The notes beneath the pieces are model-generated. The model searched no databases and was not told where the DNA came from. It was given only the letters and a program-made list of their open reading frames with translations. The position numbers were made by a program, and so were the translations under genes. From NCBI GenBank assembly GCA_945860425.1, contig CAMAQU010000001.1:1-39072 (forward strand): DNA of 39,072 nt, given 5' to 3'. This document shows, piece by piece, positions 8,205 to 16,275 of the stretch. Source of the stretch: Sphingomonas paucimobilis. GTDB lineage: Bacteria > Pseudomonadota > Alphaproteobacteria > Sphingomonadales > Sphingomonadaceae. The number at the start of each line of letters is the position of its first letter. Position 1 is the stretch's first letter.

Positions 8205-8236
8205 TTCGACAGCGTCGGTGCGGCGCGCTAGAAGGG
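8205..8236 (+). promoter_or_regulatory. Candidate promoter of metC, start-codon proximal
   Basis: TTCGACA (8205-8211) and GCTAGAAG (8227-8234) are 15 bases apart and resemble the Caulobacter housekeeping consensus TTGACGS-N10-14-GCTANAWC. The predicted transcription start falls on the A of the ATG at 8241. GAAGG at 8231-8235 could instead be a Shine-Dalgarno site. Confidence 0.35.
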
Positions 8237-8240
8237 CTTT

Positions 8241-9458
8241 ATGTCGGACACGCGCAAGACCAAAGCTGAAACCCGCCTCACCCATGCTGGCCGCCGGGCC
8301 GAATGGACAAGCCTTGCCCAAGGGCGCGGTGGCATCGTCAATCCGCCGGTCTGGCGCGCCTCGACCATTCTCTATGAGGATGTAGCGCATTTGCGGCAGG
8401 GCACGCAGACCAACCGCGATGGCGACTTATTCTATGGCCGGCGGGGCACGCCGACCCAATGGGCGCTGGCAGAGGCGATTACTCAGATGGAGCCGGGGGC
8501 AGAGGGCACGATGCTCTATCCCTCCGGCGTCGCCGCGGTCACTGGGGCCCTGCTCTCCATCCTCAAGCCGGGCGACCATCTATTAATGGTGGATTCCGCC
8601 TATGATCCCACGCGCAATTTTTGTGATGGGTTTTTGAAAAATTGGGGCGTGGAAACCAGCTATTATGATCCGTTGTTGGGCGCGGATATTGCGCCTTTGA
8701 TCCGCCCCAATACGCGCGCCATTTTCCTTGAATCACCGGGGAGTCTCACCTTTGAGGTGCAGGATGTGCCTGCCCTTGTCGCTGTTGCGCAGGCGCATGG
8801 CCTGAAAACGGTGATGGACAATACCTGGGCAACGGCCCTGTTCTTCACAGGCATTGAAAAGGGCGTTGATCTCGTTGTGACAGCGGCTACCAAATATTTG
8901 GGCGGGCACAGCGATGTGATGATGGGCGCGGTGACGGCCAATGTCGCAAGCTGGCCCGCCTTGCGCCGTACAGCGCAGATGCTCGGCCATTTTGTCGGTG
9001 CGGATGACAGCTATTTGGTGCTGCGGGGCCTGCGCACGCTGGCCTTGCGGCTGGGCCAGCATCAGGACAGCGCCCTTCACATTGCGCACTGGTTGGCTGA
9101 ACAGCCAGATGTGGCGCGCGTTCTGCACCCTGGGCTCCCCACGGACCCCGGCCATGCGATTTGGCGGCGTGATTTTGCCGGGGCCAGCGGGCTGTTTGGC
9201 TTTGTATTGAACGGCGGGGATGAGGCCGCGCGGGCCGCGCTGATCGATGGGCTGGGCCTGTTCGGCATCGGCTATAGCTGGGGCGGGTATGAAAGCCTTG
9301 CTCTGCCCGTTGATCCCCAAAATTATCGAACCGCAACGCGCTGGATGGCAGAGGGCCCGGTCATCCGCCTGAGCATTGGTTTGGAGCATCCGGACGACCT
9401 GATTGCTGATCTGGCAGACGGGCTGGCCCGGTTTCGTCGGGCGCGCGACGGGCAATAA
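8241..9458 (+). CDS. metC: Cystathionine beta-lyase (Cys/Met metabolism PLP enzyme)
   Basis: A 405-residue fold-type I PLP enzyme of the Cys/Met-metabolism family. The Schiff-base lysine is K218 in ATKYLGGHSD, and D193 in VMDNTW is the pyridine-nitrogen partner. YGRRGTPTQW (65-74) is the substrate and phosphate loop seen in MetC-type lyases, favouring cystathionine beta-lyase (cystathionine to homocysteine, pyruvate and ammonia) over gamma-lyase or gamma-synthase. The C-terminal segment with SWGGYESL (around 350) is also MetC-like. It acts in the cytoplasm in methionine synthesis. The 57-base gap from sseA contains a candidate promoter of its own. Confidence 0.9.
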   Translation: MSDTRKTKAETRLTHAGRRAEWTSLAQGRGGIVNPPVWRASTILYEDVAHLRQGTQTNRDGDLFYGRRGTPTQWALAEAITQMEPGAEGTMLYPSGVAAVTGALLSILKPGDHLLMVDSAYDPTRNFCDGFLKNWGVETSYYDPLLGADIAPLIRPNTRAIFLESPGSLTFEVQDVPALVAVAQAHGLKTVMDNTWATALFFTGIEKGVDLVVTAATKYLGGHSDVMMGAVTANVASWPALRRTAQMLGHFVGADDSYLVLRGLRTLALRLGQHQDSALHIAHWLAEQPDVARVLHPGLPTDPGHAIWRRDFAGASGLFGFVLNGGDEAARAALIDGLGLFGIGYSWGGYESLALPVDPQNYRTATRWMAEGPVIRLSIGLEHPDDLIADLADGLARFRRARDGQ

Positions 9459-9472
9459 TCCCTCAAGTCATA

Positions 9473-9501
9473 TTGCGCGCCTCGTTTGCTCCCCCTATCT
9501 C
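9473..9501 (+). promoter_or_regulatory. Candidate promoter of the lemA operon
   Basis: TTGCGCG (9473-9479) and CCTATCTC (9494-9501), spaced by 14 bases, fit the alphaproteobacterial TTGACGS/GCTANAWC pattern with a few mismatches. Predicted start is near 9508, leaving a short leader that contains the GGGAGAG ribosome binding site of the LemA gene. Confidence 0.4.
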
Positions 9502-9531
9502 TAAGGGCGACCCAAGCGGGAGAGAGACATA

Positions 9532-10125
9532 ATGACGAGCGCCTTTTCAAAATTGCACCTTGCCCTTGTTCCAGCCGTGCTGGCTGCGTCTGGCTGCGGC
9601 CTCAACAGCGTGCCGACCGAGGAAGAAAATGCGAAGGCCAAATGGGCCAATGTGCAGGCCGATTATCAGCGCCGGGCCGATCTCATCCCCAATCTTGTCG
9701 AAACGGTGAAGGGCTATGCCAAGCAGGAACAATCCGTGCTCGTCGAGGTGACCAATGCCCGCGCCCGCGCCACCTCTGTGCAGCTGAGCGCCAATGATTT
9801 GACCGATCCGGCCAAGGTGCAGCGGTTTCAGCAAGCGCAAGGTGCGTTAAGCCAGGGGCTGGGCCGCCTGCTCGCCACGACAGAGGCCTATCCGGATCTG
9901 AAGTCCAACACCAATTTCCTCGCCCTGCAATCGCAGTTGGAGGGAACGGAGAACCGCATCAATATTTCCATCAAGGATTATAATGAAGCGGTGCAAAGCT
10001 ATAACACCACAATCCGCACCTTCCCGGATGCAGTTGGGGCAAAGCTGTTTTACGGGGCAAAGCCAATGACGCCCTATCAGGCAACAGCCCCCAATGCGGA
10101 TCGTGCGCCGCAGGTGAAGTTCTGA
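9532..10125 (+). CDS. LemA family lipoprotein
   Basis: A 197-residue LemA-family protein. The N-terminus has a short hydrophobic segment and a lipobox-like LAASGC, so C22 is probably lipidated; many LemA proteins instead keep one membrane helix. The rest is the four-helix bundle with the characteristic NVQADYQRRADLIPNLVETV region (about 38-57) and NRINISIKDYNEAVQSYN (about 142-159). The family function is unclear; it commonly sits beside TPM-domain proteins, as here. A GGGAGAGAG Shine-Dalgarno precedes the ATG. The next gene begins 14 bases after its stop, so this is the first gene of a four-gene group. Confidence 0.9.
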   Translation: MTSAFSKLHLALVPAVLAASGCGLNSVPTEEENAKAKWANVQADYQRRADLIPNLVETVKGYAKQEQSVLVEVTNARARATSVQLSANDLTDPAKVQRFQQAQGALSQGLGRLLATTEAYPDLKSNTNFLALQSQLEGTENRINISIKDYNEAVQSYNTTIRTFPDAVGAKLFYGAKPMTPYQATAPNADRAPQVKF

Positions 10126-10139
10126 CCCACGGCACATCC

Positions 10140-10910
10140 ATGAACTGGGTCACGCGCGGACTGGTCAGCTTTCTCCTGCTGGCCTCGGTCGGGTCGCCCG
10201 GCTTTGCCCAGAGCTTCCCCAAGCCCAATAATACGCGGGTGGTGGATGCGGCCAATCTCTTGCCGCCTGCGGAGGAAAGCGCGCTGGATCAGCAATTGGC
10301 GGGTTTTGAAAAAGCCACGGGGCGGCAATTTGTTGTCGCGACCATCCCCGATCTTCAGGGCTATCCCATTGAGGATTATGGCTATCGATTGGGTCGCGCC
10401 TGGGGCATTGGATCTAAGGAGAAGGATGATGGGGCGCTGCTGATCGCTGCGCCCAAGGATCGCAAGGTGCGCATCGAGGTGGGCTATGGGCTGGAGCCTT
10501 ATTTGACCGATGCCTTATCGAGCGTGATCATCAACACGCAGATTTTGCCTTTGTTTAAGGCGGGCGATTATCCCGGTGGCATCACGGCCGGGGCGGATGC
10601 GGTTATGGAGCAATTGCAACTTCCCCCAGAAGAAGCGGCTGCGCGCGTCAAGGCGGCAGACGCCCCGTCAGAGCATAAGGGCGGCATTCCCATTGCGCTC
10701 ATTTTCTGGGCAGTTGTGCTGCTCTTTGTCGTCTTGCCCGGCATTTTTGGCGGGCGGCGCGGACGGCGGCATCGTGGCATTGCGCCGGTCATGATCTGGG
10801 GCCCGGGTGATTGGGGTGGCTCTCGTGGCGGTGGCTTCGGCGGCGGCTTTGGCGGTTTTTCGGGTGGCGGCGGCGGCTTTGGGGGCGGTGGCGCCTCGGG
10901 GAGTTGGTGA
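10140..10910 (+). CDS. Exported TPM domain protein with glycine-rich tail (YgcG type)
   Basis: A 256-residue protein with a signal peptide (1 to about 23, ending GFAQ), a TPM (DUF477) domain at about 30-150 beginning VVDAANLLPPAEE and containing DDGALLIAAPKDRKVRIEVG, one membrane helix at about 183-203 (IALIFWAVVLLFVVLPGIF), a basic stretch, and a tail made almost wholly of Gly, Phe and Ser. TPM domains in plant TLP18.3 have acidic phosphatase activity and help photosystem II repair; the bacterial role is unknown. Topology suggests the domain is periplasmic. Its TGA overlaps the next ATG by one base (TGATG), indicating coupled translation. Confidence 0.9.
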   Translation: MNWVTRGLVSFLLLASVGSPGFAQSFPKPNNTRVVDAANLLPPAEESALDQQLAGFEKATGRQFVVATIPDLQGYPIEDYGYRLGRAWGIGSKEKDDGALLIAAPKDRKVRIEVGYGLEPYLTDALSSVIINTQILPLFKAGDYPGGITAGADAVMEQLQLPPEEAAARVKAADAPSEHKGGIPIALIFWAVVLLFVVLPGIFGGRRGRRHRGIAPVMIWGPGDWGGSRGGGFGGGFGGFSGGGGGFGGGGASGSW

Positions 10911-11593
10911 TGGCACACAGGCTTGAGATAACGCCGGAGGATCAGGCGCGCGTGGACGCGGCCGTCCGCGCGGCGGAGGACCGGACCTCGGGAGAGATTG
11001 TCACCATCATCACGCACCAGTCGGATGATTATGCCGATGTTGCTCTATGGTGGTCGGCGGGCGTAGCCTTGCTGGCCTTGATCGCGTTGGTTTTACTGCC
11101 GGATTTTTACATGGGCCTTGTCGATCGTCTGCTCGGCCGTTGGGCCTTTGATTGGACGCCGCGCGCCGTGCTTGAACTGGCGATGACGGTTGCATCGCTC
11201 AAATTTGCGGCGATGTGGCTTTTGCTCTTGTGGCGGCCGGCGCGCCTTTGGTTCACCCCGCGCCCTGTGCTTGCCGGGCGGGTGCGGCGCCGCGCCATCA
11301 ATTATTTCCGAGTGGGTGCGGAACGCCGCACAACAGGGCGGACGGGTGTTCTGCTCTATGTCTCTCTTGCGGAGCATCGCGCAGAAATTGTGGCGGATGA
11401 ATCGATCCACGCCAAAGTCGCACAAGCAGCCTGGGGCGATGCGATGGCGGACATGATCGTGCACGTGCGCGAGGGGCGCATCGGCGAGGGCATGGCGGCA
11501 GCCGTTGCGGATGTGGGGGACATATTGGCCGCCCATTTCCCGCGCGCGGCAGATGACAAAAACGAACTGCCCGATCGATTGATCACATTGTGA
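10910..11593 (+). CDS. TPM domain membrane protein
   Basis: This 227-residue second TPM protein lacks a signal peptide. The N-terminal segment (RVDAAVRAAEDRTSGEIV) and the C-terminal half (about 130-225, with TGVLLYVSLAEHRAEIVAD) form the TPM domain, split by two hydrophobic helices at about 45-66 and 87-104. The start at 10910 overlaps the preceding stop; the frame upstream to 10811 reads through the glycine-rich coding region and is an artefact. The domain should face the cytoplasm, opposite to its partner. Function is unknown; the pairing of an exported and an inserted TPM protein after LemA is conserved enough in my recollection to suggest one complex. Confidence 0.85.
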   Translation: MAHRLEITPEDQARVDAAVRAAEDRTSGEIVTIITHQSDDYADVALWWSAGVALLALIALVLLPDFYMGLVDRLLGRWAFDWTPRAVLELAMTVASLKFAAMWLLLLWRPARLWFTPRPVLAGRVRRRAINYFRVGAERRTTGRTGVLLYVSLAEHRAEIVADESIHAKVAQAAWGDAMADMIVHVREGRIGEGMAAAVADVGDILAAHFPRAADDKNELPDRLITL

Positions 11594-12141
11594 CGCAGGA
11601 CGCGGAAGCCGAAAAAATTGTCTGGCAAGGCCGATTCATCACCGCCAAGACCCGGGGCAAATGGGAATATGTCTCCCGCGCGCGCGGCATTAAGGCCGCG
11701 GTGATCCTTGCGGTTGAGGACGGGCATGTTCTGCTTGTGGAGCAATATCGCGAGCCATTGGGCGCGCCTTGCCTTGAGCTGCCAGCAGGGTTGGTTGGTG
11801 ATGAACGGGCAGGCGAGGTGGTGGAAGCTGCCGCCGCGCGCGAGCTGGAGGAAGAAACCGGCTATCGCCCGACGCAGGTGACGATGATTGGGGAGTTTTA
11901 TTCTTCCCCGGGCATGGTCAGTGAAAGCTTTTATTTCGTCCGGGCCAGCGGGCTGGAGAAGGTGGGCGATGGCGGCGGGGTGGAGGATGAGAATATCATC
12001 GTGCACCGCGTGCCCTTGGGCGAAGTTGCAGAGTTTATGGCCCGCAAACGTGCCGAAGGCTGCGCGATGGATGTGAAGCTTGTCGCGCTTTTGGGGCCGA
12101 TGCTCCTTGGCCTCCCAGCTGATGCGGATTCACCTGCTTAA
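11590..12141 (+). CDS. NUDIX hydrolase (ADP-sugar pyrophosphatase like)
   Basis: A 183-residue NUDIX protein. The full Nudix box GX5EX7REUXEEXGU is visible at about residues 74-96, from GDERAGE to RELEEETGY. The N-terminal WQGRF...WEYVSR region and the EEYREP-like QYREP segment resemble ADP-ribose/ADP-sugar pyrophosphatases (NudF/YffH type) rather than MutT. It probably hydrolyses a nucleoside diphosphate derivative in the cytoplasm. The GTG start overlaps the stop of the preceding TPM gene by four bases (GTGA), making it the last gene of the LemA group. Whether this reflects a functional link or only shared transcription is unknown. Confidence 0.88.
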   Translation: MTQDAEAEKIVWQGRFITAKTRGKWEYVSRARGIKAAVILAVEDGHVLLVEQYREPLGAPCLELPAGLVGDERAGEVVEAAAARELEEETGYRPTQVTMIGEFYSSPGMVSESFYFVRASGLEKVGDGGGVEDENIIVHRVPLGEVAEFMARKRAEGCAMDVKLVALLGPMLLGLPADADSPA

Positions 12142-12207
12142 TTTTTAGGCAGCGCTGAGATGCTGCTTGTGAATCGGGCAGATGGTCCTGCGGCCTCTGC
12201 TGAATAA

Positions 12208-12234
12208 AGGGTCGATTCTACTCTGTATCACCCT
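12208..12234. other. Imperfect inverted repeat upstream of the glnK sigma-54 promoter
   Basis: AGGGTCGAT (12208-12216) and ATCACCCT (12227-12234) pair with one bulged base. The repeat lies about 20-50 bases before the -24 element and is followed by GTTTTC. It could be an activator site, or a weak terminator of the NUDIX transcript. It does not match the enteric NtrC consensus. Confidence 0.3.
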
Positions 12235-12255
12235 GTTTTCGGGCAATTGTCAAAA

Positions 12256-12273
12256 TTGGCACGCCCCTTGCTT
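12256..12273 (+). promoter_or_regulatory. Sigma-54 promoter of glnK-amtB
   Basis: TTGGCACG-N4-TTGCTT has the invariant GG (12258-12259) and GC (12270-12271) separated by exactly 10 bases, the -24/-12 signature of RpoN promoters. Transcription should start near 12283, giving a leader of about 22 bases to the glnK ATG at 12305. Activation by an NtrC-type regulator under nitrogen limitation is inferred from the promoter class and the genes. Confidence 0.9.
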
Positions 12274-12304
12274 GGTAGTCCCTGACCAAATCCAAGGGGG
12301 TCTA

Positions 12305-12643
12305 ATGAAACTGATCATCGCCATTATCAAACCATTCAAGCTGGACGATGTTCGCGAGGCGCTGACCGCGCTTGGCGTGTCCGGCATGACTGTTACCGAA
12401 GTCAAAGGCTTCGGCCGCCAAAAAGGCCAAACCGAGATTTATCGCGGGGCCGAATATTCAACCAACATGGTGCCCAAGGTGAAGGTGGAGGTCGCCTGCG
12501 ACGATGCCGTCGCGGATCGCGCGCTCGAGGCCATTCAGCAAGCCGCCAACACCGGATCCATTGGGGACGGTAAAATCTTCATGCTCGACCTTGGGGCGGC
12601 GGTTCGTATCCGCACCGGGGAAACGGGCGCGGTCGCACTCTAA
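12305..12643 (+). CDS. glnK: PII nitrogen signalling protein GlnK/GlnB
   Basis: A 112-residue PII protein. The T-loop (about 37-55) contains RGAEYSTNM with the uridylylation site at Y51, and TGSIGDGKIFM (about 83-93) is the B-loop. PII trimers sense ATP/ADP and 2-oxoglutarate and here should bind and block the ammonium channel encoded next. ATG 12305 follows AAGGGGG; the frame upstream to 12182 covers the promoter and is not coding. Position before amtB and behind a sigma-54 promoter favours the name GlnK, although sequence alone hardly separates it from GlnB. The gap to amtB is 17 bases. Confidence 0.95.
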   Translation: MKLIIAIIKPFKLDDVREALTALGVSGMTVTEVKGFGRQKGQTEIYRGAEYSTNMVPKVKVEVACDDAVADRALEAIQQAANTGSIGDGKIFMLDLGAAVRIRTGETGAVAL

Positions 12644-12660
12644 AGATAAGCAGGGGACAT

Positions 12661-14067
12661 ATGACCAAATTCACAAAATGGATTGCAGGGGCGGCGACGA
12701 TGATCGCAACCACCCCTGCTTTTGCGCAGGACGGGCCAATTAAGGCCCCGACCGTCGAACAAATGGCCAGTATGGTCGATAAAGGTGACACAAGCTGGAT
12801 GCTCATTTCATCGGCATTGGTGTTGCTCATGTCGATTCCGGCGCTCGCGCTTTTCTATGGTGGGCTTGTCCGCACCAAGAATATGCTGAGCTTGCTCATG
12901 CAGGTGTTCATGATCGTGTCGATTGCCGCTCTTGTTTGGGTGAGCTGGGGCTACACGCTCGCCTTTACCAGCGGCACGCCGTTCATTGGTGGGATGTCTA
13001 AAGCCTTTCTTCAGGGCGTAGATGCCACAACGCTGGCGGCCACCTTCTCCAACAATGTCTATATTCCGGAATATGCCTTTGTTGTGTTCCAGATGACATT
13101 TGCTTGCATTACGCCCGCGCTCATTGTCGGGGCCTTTGCGGAACGCATTAAATTTGCGCCGCTGATGCTCTTTGTCGTGGCCTGGTTGACGATCGTCTAT
13201 TTCCCGATTGCGCACATGGTTTGGTATTGGGCTGGCCCCGACTTCCTGGCCGATGCACCGACTGATGTTGGTCTGCTCTGGGGCATGGGCGCGCTCGACT
13301 TTGCGGGTGGCACCGTGGTGCACATTAATGCGGGTATCGCGGGCCTTGTCGGCTGCCTCATGATTGGCAAGCGTCTGGGCTATGGCCGGGAAGCTACGCC
13401 GCCGCACTCGCTGACCATGACCATGATCGGCGCGTCGCTGCTCTGGGTGGGTTGGTTCGGCTTTAATGCAGGCTCCAATTTGGAAGCCAATGGCTTGGCC
13501 GCACTCGCCTTCATCAACACCTTTGTTGCAACGGCTGCCGCTGCTGTCGCTTGGGCAATTGTTGAACAGATCCATCATGGCCGTCCCTCGCTTCTGGGCG
13601 CTGTCACAGGGGCTGTGGCCGGGCTTGTCGCGATCACTCCGGCATCGGGCTTTGCCGCACCAATGACGGCGATTGTCCTGGGCCTGCTCGTCTCGCCCAT
13701 TTGCTACCTGTTCGTCGCTGTTGTGAAGAACAAGTTGAAATATGACGATACGCTCGACGTGTTTGGCGTTCACTGTGTTGGTGGCATTGTTGGTGCCATT
13801 GGCACGGGCATTGTCGCTGATCCCGCACTCGGCGGCCAGGGCTTCTTCGACTACACCGTCTTCCCGGCGGTCGTCGGCAGCTATGACATGGCAGGTCAGG
13901 TCATCACGCAGGTGAAGGCAGTTGCCATCACCCTGCTCTGGTCTGGCATCGGGTCGGCTGTTCTTTTCTTCATCCTCGACAAGACCATGGGTCTGCGTCC
14001 GAGCGAAGATGCAGAGCGCGAAGGCCTTGACCTCTCAAGCCATGGCGAACGCGCTTATAACTATTAA
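12661..14067 (+). CDS. amtB: Ammonium transporter AmtB
   Basis: A 468-residue Amt/MEP/Rh channel. It begins with a cleavable signal peptide (1 to about 23, ending AFAQ) and has about 11 membrane helices. The twin pore histidines are H185 (FPIAHMVWYW) and H371 (VFGVHCVGG); DFAGGTVVHINAG (213-225) is the Amt signature. It carries ammonium into the cell across the inner membrane and is gated by GlnK, encoded upstream. GGGGA precedes the ATG. The C-terminal tail (SEDAEREGLDLSSHGERAY), conserved in Amt proteins, is needed for channel regulation. A strong hairpin terminator follows. Confidence 0.96.
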   Translation: MTKFTKWIAGAATMIATTPAFAQDGPIKAPTVEQMASMVDKGDTSWMLISSALVLLMSIPALALFYGGLVRTKNMLSLLMQVFMIVSIAALVWVSWGYTLAFTSGTPFIGGMSKAFLQGVDATTLAATFSNNVYIPEYAFVVFQMTFACITPALIVGAFAERIKFAPLMLFVVAWLTIVYFPIAHMVWYWAGPDFLADAPTDVGLLWGMGALDFAGGTVVHINAGIAGLVGCLMIGKRLGYGREATPPHSLTMTMIGASLLWVGWFGFNAGSNLEANGLAALAFINTFVATAAAAVAWAIVEQIHHGRPSLLGAVTGAVAGLVAITPASGFAAPMTAIVLGLLVSPICYLFVAVVKNKLKYDDTLDVFGVHCVGGIVGAIGTGIVADPALGGQGFFDYTVFPAVVGSYDMAGQVITQVKAVAITLLWSGIGSAVLFFILDKTMGLRPSEDAEREGLDLSSHGERAYNY

Positions 14068-14150
14068 GCGCAGTCACAAGTTTGGGGCGTCGCACTCCTC
14101 TCCCACATTGAGCGGCGCCCCTCCCCAGGTTCCTCCTGCGAACCTTACTG

Positions 14151-14182
14151 GGCCGGCACGGAAACGTGTCGGCCTCTCTTTT
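14151..14182 (+). terminator. Rho-independent terminator of glnK-amtB
   Basis: GGCCGGCACG (14151-14160), a GAAA tetraloop and CGTGTCGGCC (14165-14174) form a 10-bp stem with a single G-T pair, followed by TCTCTTTT. It ends one base before the stop codon of the convergent receptor gene. Confidence 0.85.
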
Positions 14183-14183
14183 G

Positions 14184-16229
14184 TCAGTTGATGCGGACAC
14201 CAACCCACAGCGTGCGCGGCGTTGCGCGTTCGACAACGCCCGTTGCGCTGATGGCAGTATCGACCGTCTTGTCCGCAAGATTTTCGCCCCGCAGAACGAG
14301 CGAAACCCGCTTGCTCAGCGGCACAGCGACAATGCCGTCGATCGTGAAGGTAGACCCAAGCCGCCGACTATTGGCATCATCTTCAAACTGGGCCGAGACA
14401 TAGCGACCGGTGAGCGAGGTGGTGCGCCACCCCAATGTGGCGCTGGCCATATGCTTGGGCACTTGCGCCGGACGCAGGCCGTTGAGCGCGCGGGCGGCAT
14501 TGGTCCCCGTGATGCGCGCATCGGACAGGGCATAGCTCGCCGACAATGCCCAATCCCCCAAGGCATAACGGGCATCGAGCTCCAGCCCATGGCTGCGCAC
14601 GGCGTCCAGATTCAACCGCTGACGATAGGCCCCGCTGACAAAGCCGACGCCGGGAAACGTGCCGGGGCCGCTTGCGAGGGTGACATTGCCAATGGCGTCG
14701 CGCAGGCGGTTGGTGAAGGCGGTTGCGCGCAGCACCAGCCCATCTGCCGGGCGCACATCCATCCCGATTTCGGCCCCCCGCATTGTCTCTGGCTTGAGCG
14801 CGGGGTTGGCGGCCGTCGCATCGGCCCCGACGCGAAAGGGACGATAGAGTTCATTCAGTGTGGGCAAGCGCCAGCCAAAATAGGCGGCAGAGCGCAGCAT
14901 GATCGATCCTGCATCAAAGGCGATCCCGGCGCGCGCCGTGGGTTCCCACCCCTGTCGATCCGGCGCGATGTCATTGCGCAACGATGCCCCCGTCGCCAGC
15001 GTGCGTTCCAGCAAGCGGCCCTTCTTGATCCACCAGCGATCGGCCCGAACGCCGCCCGTCAGCGTGACCGGGCCATGCAGCGCCGAAAGCTCGGCAAAGG
15101 CTCCGGCGGTATCGCTTGTTCCCCCCGCTTCGCGGATGCGGGTGGGGGCGCCTGCGACATAGGTGAACAGTTCATTGGTTTCGCCAATTGCCCGCCGCCA
15201 ATCTGCGCCCAGTCGCAGCTCGACCGCCTTGCCCAGTGGGGGCCGCACTTCAATCCGCCCGCCCAATCCGGTGGACGGCACGTTAAACTGATCGACGGAG
15301 GGGGTCGCGGTTGTCCTCCCTGCATTGATGGCAACGGCGCGGCTGGTGAATTTGCGCAGCTGAACATAGGCCAGCGCCTGCACGCCCCAATTGCCGCGAT
15401 GGACAAGCCTCAGGCTCGCATCCTCGCCATCGCCGCCATTTTCGGAAAAAAACGTGCCCCGGTCCCTCCGGTCGGTAAAGCCAAGCAGCGACGCCTGAAG
15501 TTCCGTTTCGCCCGACAGGGGAACAACACCGCGTGCGGCCAATGTCGCCTGCTCATAAGGGGCGGGCCGATCCACGCTGCCGCGCTGCCCGGCGACAATT
15601 GGGATGAAGCCATGACTGCGGGCGTAACTGCCAGAGATAAAGCCAAATCCGCTGCCGACACGCCCGCCCAAAAGGGCGCTGCCTTCAACCGATTGGCGGC
15701 TGCCCTGGGCCAGGCTGGCGGACAGGCCATTGGCCTCCCCGCCGACACTGTCCATTTCAATCGTGCCCGCCAGCGCCCCAGACCCATAGATGCCCGATCC
15801 GCCACCGCGCGTGACGCGCACTTGGCCGAGGCGTTCCGGCGCATAGGCCGGCCAGCTGATCCAGCCGCCAAAGGGGTCGCTCTGCGGCACACCATCGAGC
15901 ACGAGCAAGGCGCGGCTAGACGCATTGCCGCCCAGCCCGCGCAATGTGGCCCCTTGGCTGGTCGCATTGGCAGAGCGGGCGTCGCTGCGGCGAAATTGGC
16001 TGAGGCCCGCAACATCGCGCAGCACATCTTCGATTCGGCCGGACGCCGTGGCGATGATCCGATCGCGGTCAATCCGCGCCACATCATAAGCGGCGCCCCC
16101 AATCGACACGGGCAGCGCCTGCCCCGTGACAATAATCTCACCTTCCGCACCAAAGGCCGGGCTGAATGGCGTGATCAGTGCGGAAGAGACAAGGGCGGAG
16201 GAGAGGAGGAGCGGCTTCATCCCCGTCAT
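14184..16229 (-). CDS. TonB-dependent outer membrane receptor
   Basis: About 681 residues. A signal peptide (ending AFGA) is followed by EGEIIVTGQ, typical of the TonB-box region. A plug domain (about 35-150) contains DVLRDVAGLSQFRR, LRGLGGNASSRALLVLDGVP and GSGIYGSGALAGTIEM. A 22-strand barrel ends with ATPRTLWVGVRIN. It should import a scarce ligand across the outer membrane using TonB energy; the ligand is not evident. It is small for the family and has no N-terminal signalling extension. Start 16229 follows AGGG by 7 bases; ATG 16220 is an alternative, and the frame to 16367 runs into the upstream gene. It follows the GFA gene by 46 bases and is probably cotranscribed with it. Confidence 0.92.
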   Translation of the reverse strand: MTGMKPLLLSSALVSSALITPFSPAFGAEGEIIVTGQALPVSIGGAAYDVARIDRDRIIATASGRIEDVLRDVAGLSQFRRSDARSANATSQGATLRGLGGNASSRALLVLDGVPQSDPFGGWISWPAYAPERLGQVRVTRGGGSGIYGSGALAGTIEMDSVGGEANGLSASLAQGSRQSVEGSALLGGRVGSGFGFISGSYARSHGFIPIVAGQRGSVDRPAPYEQATLAARGVVPLSGETELQASLLGFTDRRDRGTFFSENGGDGEDASLRLVHRGNWGVQALAYVQLRKFTSRAVAINAGRTTATPSVDQFNVPSTGLGGRIEVRPPLGKAVELRLGADWRRAIGETNELFTYVAGAPTRIREAGGTSDTAGAFAELSALHGPVTLTGGVRADRWWIKKGRLLERTLATGASLRNDIAPDRQGWEPTARAGIAFDAGSIMLRSAAYFGWRLPTLNELYRPFRVGADATAANPALKPETMRGAEIGMDVRPADGLVLRATAFTNRLRDAIGNVTLASGPGTFPGVGFVSGAYRQRLNLDAVRSHGLELDARYALGDWALSASYALSDARITGTNAARALNGLRPAQVPKHMASATLGWRTTSLTGRYVSAQFEDDANSRRLGSTFTIDGIVAVPLSKRVSLVLRGENLADKTVDTAISATGVVERATPRTLWVGVRIN

Positions 16230-16275
16230 GTGGCAGCCCTGCCCAGAAGATGAAAGAGCCTCATACTTTATGGGG

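Noticed and set aside
10816..10907. Tandem repeat in the Gly-rich tail as a separate DNA repeat element
   Set aside because: The GGC/GGT-rich pattern is explained by coding for Gly-Phe repeats of the YgcG-type tail.
10811..10909. N-terminal extension of the second TPM protein
   Set aside because: The 33 extra residues are the glycine-rich coding region read in another frame (Trp/Arg repeats), and the ATG at 10910 overlaps the previous stop in the usual way.
12808..13773. A 321-codon minus-strand frame opposite amtB
   Set aside because: The translation is a string of His, Arg, Asn and Gln typical of the reverse of a membrane protein gene.
14166..16253. A 695-codon plus-strand open frame lying across the TonB receptor gene
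   Set aside because: It is antisense to a clear receptor with signal peptide, plug and barrel. Its translation is rich in Arg, Gly, Pro and Cys with no domain, which is expected from GC-rich antisense frames.
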